Below are positions 40,734-44,468 of a DNA stretch of 44,468 nt, in pieces. Origin of the DNA: Ruminococcus sp. (GTDB lineage Bacteria > Bacillota > Clostridia > Oscillospirales > Acutalibacteraceae); assembly GCA_017405065.1 (NCBI GenBank), contig JAFRBD010000081.1, positions 1 to 44,468 of the forward strand. The letters are read 5' to 3'. Position 1 is the first letter of the stretch. The number at the start of each line of letters is the position of its first letter. Under the pieces are notes generated by a model. The model worked only from the letters and a program-made list of their open reading frames with translations. It had not been told where the DNA came from and made no database searches. The position numbers and the translations under genes are program-made.

Positions 40734-41899
40734 ATTCGGATTTTCATTATTACGCGACCTATTGCGCCGCGATCCTCGCCGGTTATTCGCATGAAGAGGC
40801 GCAGGATATCGCGTACAGCGATCAATTGGTGGATTTTTGTACCCGTACGCTGCTTATCAAGCTGAAAGGCCCCGCATCTGCGGCGACGACTCAGCTTCAG
40901 CTTGAACTGATGGACGCGCGTACCGGCAGGATCGGTCTGCAGGATATCACGCGAATCTGGTCCTCGTTCCATTTTCTGCCTTATGATCTGCAGGCACAAC
41001 CGCCGAAACGCTGTTTCAGACGTTACAAACAAAAGTATCGGCTGATCTGCAAGCCGAACGGCGAGCTTCTCGTTCCTACCGTTGACCTTGCAAAGAATAA
41101 ATCCCTGCAGGCGGTCGGTCTTGCCATGCATGTGCTGGCGGATACATGGGCGCATCAGAATTTTGCGGGAACGCCTTCGCTGGTGATCAATAACACGAAC
41201 CGGTATTTTTATGAGTTGTTTGAGGAAGGCGACGGTTACCGTGAAAAGAAGATCAGCTTCCGTCACAGTGTTTCCGCTCCCGACGATCTTTCAAACAGCG
41301 TTTATACAAGCAGCTTGTACAGCAACAGCGAGAATTCGATCATGAATCTCGGTCACGGAAGAGCGGGCCATCTGCCGGATTACAGCTTTATCCGCTACAA
41401 ATACCTGCCCGCATGGGGCGACTATGAAGAGATCGTCAAAGATAACCCCTCGGATTATTGGCATGCCTTCATTCAAATGATCTATGCGATGAAGTATCTG
41501 CGCGGTGAGTATGAGAGCTTCGAGCCGCATCGCTATGATGCGCAGGCTGCCGAGCCGTATCGTGATGAGATCGAACGGATCATCAGAACGCGTCAGACGG
41601 ATGCGTCGGAGGATTGGAAGGCGCTGGGTAAAAAGCTGTCCGGAGCTGAACCGGAACCGTTTGATATCGATCGGTATCAGGATGAATACAGCAAAGCGCC
41701 GAAGGATGAAAAGGACGACACCTTTATCGGCAGGTTCATTCTTGCCGCTTTGGCGCAAAAAAGTATGGTGACGAACCGTATTTATCAGTCCGGAAGCAAG
41801 CTCGCGGGGTATTCGATCGATTACAGCGCGAAAGGCTTTAAAGGCATAAAGGATTTTAAAATGCTGATCAAAAACGCTGCGGGAGGGAAGAAGTCATGA
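40730..41899 (+). CDS. Conserved protein, DUF6765-like, with a possible metal-binding HxxxDxxxH motif
   Basis: A 389-residue soluble protein. The start DFHYYATYCAAILAGYSHEE and the following AYSDQLVDFC recall the DUF6765 family (assigned from memory). The middle contains MHVLADTWAHQNFAG, in which H134, D138 and H142 form H-x3-D-x3-H. This motif and the N-terminal His/Asp resemble the zinc ligands of zinc-dependent phospholipase C and S1/P1 nucleases (family knowledge). A GHGRAGHLPDY segment and a later WHAF may add ligands. No signal peptide is seen. It overlaps both neighbours by four bases. A metal-dependent hydrolase function is inferred only. Confidence 0.7.
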   Translation: MNSDFHYYATYCAAILAGYSHEEAQDIAYSDQLVDFCTRTLLIKLKGPASAATTQLQLELMDARTGRIGLQDITRIWSSFHFLPYDLQAQPPKRCFRRYKQKYRLICKPNGELLVPTVDLAKNKSLQAVGLAMHVLADTWAHQNFAGTPSLVINNTNRYFYELFEEGDGYREKKISFRHSVSAPDDLSNSVYTSSLYSNSENSIMNLGHGRAGHLPDYSFIRYKYLPAWGDYEEIVKDNPSDYWHAFIQMIYAMKYLRGEYESFEPHRYDAQAAEPYRDEIERIIRTRQTDASEDWKALGKKLSGAEPEPFDIDRYQDEYSKAPKDEKDDTFIGRFILAALAQKSMVTNRIYQSGSKLAGYSIDYSAKGFKGIKDFKMLIKNAAGGKKS

Positions 41900-42438
41900 G
41901 TTTGTTTCAACACATCAAGAGCTTTGTGACAGGCTTGTTTCTGATTGCGGTCGCGGTCGTTTTCTTTCTGATCCCCCGGAACGCCTATGACACTATTTAC
42001 ATCATCATCAGTTTGATCGTGCTGGTGTACGGTCTCCGCCTGTTATGGTTCTATTTCACGATGGCGCGTCATATGGTGGGCGGAAAGATCACGCTGTATC
42101 AGGCGATCATCGTGCTGGACGCGGCATTGTTCACGATGACGATCGCCAAGATGTCCGACTACATCGTGCTGGCTTACCTGCTCGGTGTATACGCGTTTGC
42201 CGGCGTGATCGATATTCTCAGAGCGTTTGAAGCCAAGAAGAACGACTCGCCTGTTTGGAAAAAGAAGATCATGATCGGATTTGCCGAATCGGGGTTTGCG
42301 ATACTGCTGGTAGTTGTCGCGCTTATCCTGCGGGATATCAATTTCCTTGTCTACGGCTTTGCCGTCAGTTTGGCTTCCTCCGGTATCCTCAGGATCTATG
42401 ACGCTTTCCGAAAGACGGCGGTCGTCTATATCCAATAA
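41896..42438 (+). CDS. HdeD/DUF308-like membrane protein
   Basis: A 180-residue protein with six hydrophobic segments, arranged as three similar pairs with the HdeD/DUF308 pattern (short helices with G/Y-rich turns such as YIIISLIVLVYGLRLLWF and DINFLVYGFAVSLASSGILR). Members of the family are linked to acid or stress tolerance in some bacteria, but this is not established here. It is the last gene of the eight-gene operon and is followed by a strong terminator. Confidence 0.75.
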   Translation: MSLFQHIKSFVTGLFLIAVAVVFFLIPRNAYDTIYIIISLIVLVYGLRLLWFYFTMARHMVGGKITLYQAIIVLDAALFTMTIAKMSDYIVLAYLLGVYAFAGVIDILRAFEAKKNDSPVWKKKIMIGFAESGFAILLVVVALILRDINFLVYGFAVSLASSGILRIYDAFRKTAVVYIQ

Positions 42439-42458
42439 TTGTCACCCAAAGAAAATAA

Positions 42459-42508
42459 GACGCCGTGAAGAGAGAAGACTGCATCTTCTGTTCTTCACGG
42501 CGCCTTTT
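42459..42508. terminator. Bidirectional terminator at the end of the eight-gene operon
   Basis: Outer arms CGCCGTGAAGA / TCTTCACGGCG (42461-42471, 42492-42502) and inner arms AGAAGA / TCTTCT are followed by CCTTTTG. On the minus strand it can also terminate the dockerin gene at 42542. Confidence 0.85.
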
Positions 42509-42541
42509 GTTGTGTCCGTTTATATTTTGTGTACAGCTGCT

Positions 42542-43456
42542 TTACAGGAAAGCGCTCTCAGCCGAAGTATATGCCGAGGTCATTTCTCCGATGGGATAAT
42601 CGATTTCCAGCATCGCTATTTTGCGCTGTATCAGCGTCGCATCGGTGATGTCGAGCTTTTTGCCTGCAATACATCCTCTCAGTTGGATGAGTCCATCGGG
42701 ATCATCCGTCAATTGAGCGATCATACGCTGGATGACCGTCACGTCAAAAACCGTGACCCGTCCGTCGCCGTCTGCATCGCCGATAAGATAGCGATACAGA
42801 TATTCGGCTTTGATGTTATTCTCTTTTGCGTACTGCGCCGCGTAGGAATCTCTTTCACAGCGGATGATCAGCTCGTTGTCATTCTCAAATGCGTTGTCCG
42901 CGATGCTTTCGATATTGTCGGACAGATACGCATAGCGCAGTCCGGTGCATTCGCCGAACGCTCGGATTCCGATCGTCTTTACAGAGTCGGGAAGAGCGAT
43001 CTGTGTCAGAGATGAGCAGTTGTAAAAGCACTGCTCGGGGATAAGATCGATACCGTCCTCGATCGTCAGGACTTCAAGTCCCGTGCATCCTTGGAAAGCG
43101 CCGAAAGACAGCGCGACATTTGAGGGAATACTCAGCTCTGTGAGTGAGGAGCAGCCGTAAAAGGCACAATTGCCGATATCTACCAGTCCCGTCGCCTTGT
43201 ACAGATCCAGGGACGTCATCGATAGGCCGTAGAAGGCGTAATGATCGATGTACACGACCGGCGCACGCAGCAGTTTTTCGGGGATCGTCACATCCGTATT
43301 GCTGCCGTCATAATCGTGAATGGTAGCCTCACCGTTTTCGTTGATGTCAAAGGTGAACCCGTTAAGCTCCAGATAGCTGTCGGCGGCATGCGCGACAGCT
43401 GATGTGCTGAAAATGAGCAGGATCAGAGAGATACAGATACATATTAATCGTTTCAT
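42542..43456 (-). CDS. Secreted leucine-rich-repeat (BspA-type) protein with C-terminal dockerin
   Basis: A 304-residue exported protein. The start was set at 43456 (MKRLICICISL) with GAGG eight bases upstream. The signal peptide is residues 1-~25 (cleavage after AVAHA). Residues ~45-220 are BspA-like leucine-rich repeats of the pattern IGNCAFYGCSSLTELSIPSN and IGIRAFGECTGLRYAYLSDN. Residues ~228-290 are a type I dockerin. Its first loop is canonical (DADGDGRVTVFD). The second lacks the calcium aspartates (RGCIAGKKLDITD) but keeps the ATLIQRKIAML helix. It has no catalytic domain, so it may serve adhesion within or to the cellulosome/amylosome complex (inference). It follows the 48-residue peptide gene with a 13-base gap. 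Confidence 0.9.
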   Translation of the reverse strand: MKRLICICISLILLIFSTSAVAHAADSYLELNGFTFDINENGEATIHDYDGSNTDVTIPEKLLRAPVVYIDHYAFYGLSMTSLDLYKATGLVDIGNCAFYGCSSLTELSIPSNVALSFGAFQGCTGLEVLTIEDGIDLIPEQCFYNCSSLTQIALPDSVKTIGIRAFGECTGLRYAYLSDNIESIADNAFENDNELIIRCERDSYAAQYAKENNIKAEYLYRYLIGDADGDGRVTVFDVTVIQRMIAQLTDDPDGLIQLRGCIAGKKLDITDATLIQRKIAMLEIDYPIGEMTSAYTSAESAFL

Positions 43457-43469
43457 ATGCAAAACCTCG

Positions 43470-43616
43470 TTAAAGCTCTTCTTCTTCCTCAGGAGGTAAG
43501 TCCCAACCTCCTGAGTTGATTTGACTGCTGAAATCCTCCGGGCTCCCCAAAATGACGTCTTTTAAACGAAAATGAACCAAGGTGAGTTCGGGGCAACTAT
43601 ATTCTTTTTTGCTCAT
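43470..43616 (-). CDS. Small peptide gene, 48 residues
   Basis: An unannotated short gene that reads M-S-K-K-E-Y-S-C-P-E, then LTLVHFRLKDVILGS, PEDFSSQINSGG, and the acidic end WDLPPEEEEEL. It is supported by an unusually strong ribosome binding site (AAAGGGAGGGG) five bases before the ATG and by its place in a tight operon: 39 bases after the preceding secreted-protein gene and 13 bases before the LRR-dockerin gene. There is no signal peptide. A single Cys, a Gly-Gly pair and a run of five Glu are notable. It could be a regulatory peptide, a precursor of a modified peptide, or a chaperone-like partner; nothing in the window decides. Confidence 0.65.
   Translation of the reverse strand: MSKKEYSCPELTLVHFRLKDVILGSPEDFSSQINSGGWDLPPEEEEEL
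43488..43515 (-). promoter_or_regulatory. Hairpin at the end of the small peptide gene
   Basis: Perfect 10-base arms CTCAGGAGGT / ACCTCCTGAG (43488-43497, 43506-43515) with an 8-base loop. In the mRNA the 5' arm contains AGGAGG, a ribosome-binding-like site with no start codon nearby. It is ~30 bases before the LRR-dockerin start and may set the level of that gene. Confidence 0.5.
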
Positions 43617-43655
43617 ATTAACCCCTCCCTTTCTTAGTGTTTTGGGTCAGTCTCC

Positions 43656-44468
43656 TCAGGGAGCTGAAATGAATTCGGTCATAGAAAAGCCTGCGGCAAG
43701 ATCCTTTTCAGATTCTGATTTCAGACATACATAGACAGAGTTGCTCAGGGTCACCTGACCGTCTTTGATCATATAAGCGGTCGCTTTCATCAGATAGCGG
43801 GAGTTGGAATTGGAATAATCTCTGGTTTCGTTCTCGCCTTCACCGACGATCGTGCAATTGTTCGGGAAACAATGACTCAGCTCGATGCGGTCTTTGTTGG
43901 TCAGATTATGGACGTTGATCGGGCTGTACAGCAGACTTCTTGTCTTAACGGCGGATTGACCGGTCTTATTTGTCGTGGTATACGTGGTATTTCCCGCAGA
44001 GATCGCTGCTTTCAGCGGTTCGGCGTCAGAGGCGTATCCATAGTCGTTCGAAGGATTGAAGGAGCTTGTCGCCTTAAACTTCGCGCACGCTTCAAAGACG
44101 ACGCCGCACTGATAGTCCTCGTTGTTCTGGATCGTTTCGCCGTTATCCTCAAAGGCGATCTCGAAGTCGGTGAACAGCAGGTCGGTCGATCCGTTGGCAG
44201 GGATCTCGTTATTCTCATCCGTCCAGCGGTTGCGGCTGTAGTCCAGATGCGTCAGCGTGATGGACGCGGACTCCGTCGGCGTTGCGGCGGGCGTTTCCGG
44301 GGCGGAAGGGTCAGAAGACGACCAATCACCGGCAATATACTTTGAGTTGTCATGATAGTATTCGGTCAGTATAAGCGTCTGACCGTCCTGAACCGTTTGA
44401 TCATCGTCTTCCGTATAATTCCAAACATTTGACTCAAATGCTGCGTCCCATACGCCGCCGGTAATATC
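43656..44468 (-). CDS. Probable exported surface protein, C-terminal 270 residues (5' end outside window)
   Basis: An open frame runs from the right edge to a TGA at 43656-43658 without a start in the window. The visible 270 residues are rich in Asn, Thr, Ser and Asp and low in Lys, as in secreted or surface proteins, with a Pro/Thr linker (DPSAPETPAATPTESAS) between two parts. The second part (ITLTHLDYSRNRWTD, then ELSHCFPNNCTIVGEGENE) looks like a beta-sandwich domain with two nearby Cys. I recognise no family. It is upstream of the small peptide gene and the LRR-dockerin gene and probably in the same operon. Confidence 0.75.
   Translation of the reverse strand, partial: DITGGVWDAAFESNVWNYTEDDDQTVQDGQTLILTEYYHDNSKYIAGDWSSSDPSAPETPAATPTESASITLTHLDYSRNRWTDENNEIPANGSTDLLFTDFEIAFEDNGETIQNNEDYQCGVVFEACAKFKATSSFNPSNDYGYASDAEPLKAAISAGNTTYTTTNKTGQSAVKTRSLLYSPINVHNLTNKDRIELSHCFPNNCTIVGEGENETRDYSNSNSRYLMKATAYMIKDGQVTLSNSVYVCLKSESEKDLAAGFSMTEFISAP

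Overview
The window looks like chromosome from a gut or rumen Firmicute of the Oscillospiraceae, close to Ruminococcus. The evidence is: glycogen genes in the clostridial glgC/glgD arrangement; a secreted pullulanase carrying a type I dockerin and starch-binding modules, as in ruminococcal amylosomes; a second secreted protein with a dockerin; a cotJABC spore-coat operon; and Gram-positive signals (strong GGAGG ribosome binding sites, TTGACA/TATAAT promoters). Base composition is moderate to high GC apart from one AT-rich patch near 28.6-29.0 kb. I see no rRNA, tRNA, CRISPR array, prophage or insertion sequence.

Layout. 1-4.4 kb (minus): glgB-glgC-glgD glycogen synthesis; GlgB has a histone-like Lys/Ala tail. 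4.4-6.9 kb: a long leader with an early terminator, then rny (RNase Y). 6.9-8.8 kb: a MITE-like repeat, a PflX-type radical SAM gene, a small DUF6514-like gene and a second kind of MITE-like repeat. 8.8-11.5 kb: an ABC exporter operon whose first permease is split by one in-frame TGA. 11.6-12.7 kb: an orphan actin-fold/sugar-kinase-like gene. 13.1-17.3 kb: the dockerin pullulanase. 17.6-20.8 kb: a two-gene partner-switching module (STAS-kinase fusion, then sensor-PP2C-HATPase fusion). 20.9-21.9 kb (minus): cotJABC. 22.1-25.3 kb: amidohydrolase, acetyltransferase and HtrA protease. 25.4-26.8 kb (minus): murC. 27.2-28.6 kb: rlmD. 28.6-32.5 kb: accessory genes (AT-rich membrane protein, toxin-antitoxin pair, two divergent glycosyltransferases). 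32.8-34.8 kb: an HTH-P-loop NTPase-CYTH fusion and an unknown gene. 35.0-35.7 kb: a YdjC/ChbG deacetylase. 35.9-42.4 kb: an eight-gene tight operon (ADP-ribosylglycohydrolase, MBL hydrolase, alarmone synthetase, two-component system, three membrane or unknown proteins). 42.5-44.5 kb (minus): a secreted protein (partial), an unannotated 48-residue peptide gene and a secreted leucine-rich-repeat protein with a dockerin.

How the genes fit together. The pullulanase, LRR-dockerin protein and glycogen genes describe a cell that degrades starch outside with cohesin-dockerin complexes and stores glucan inside. Several regulatory cassettes (partner switching, two-component system plus (p)ppGpp synthetase, HTH-NTPase-CYTH) are candidates for uncharacterised signalling systems. 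Three families of small palindromic repeats lie between genes, and members of two of them sit in the 5' leaders of neighbouring genes, where they could act as RNA structure.
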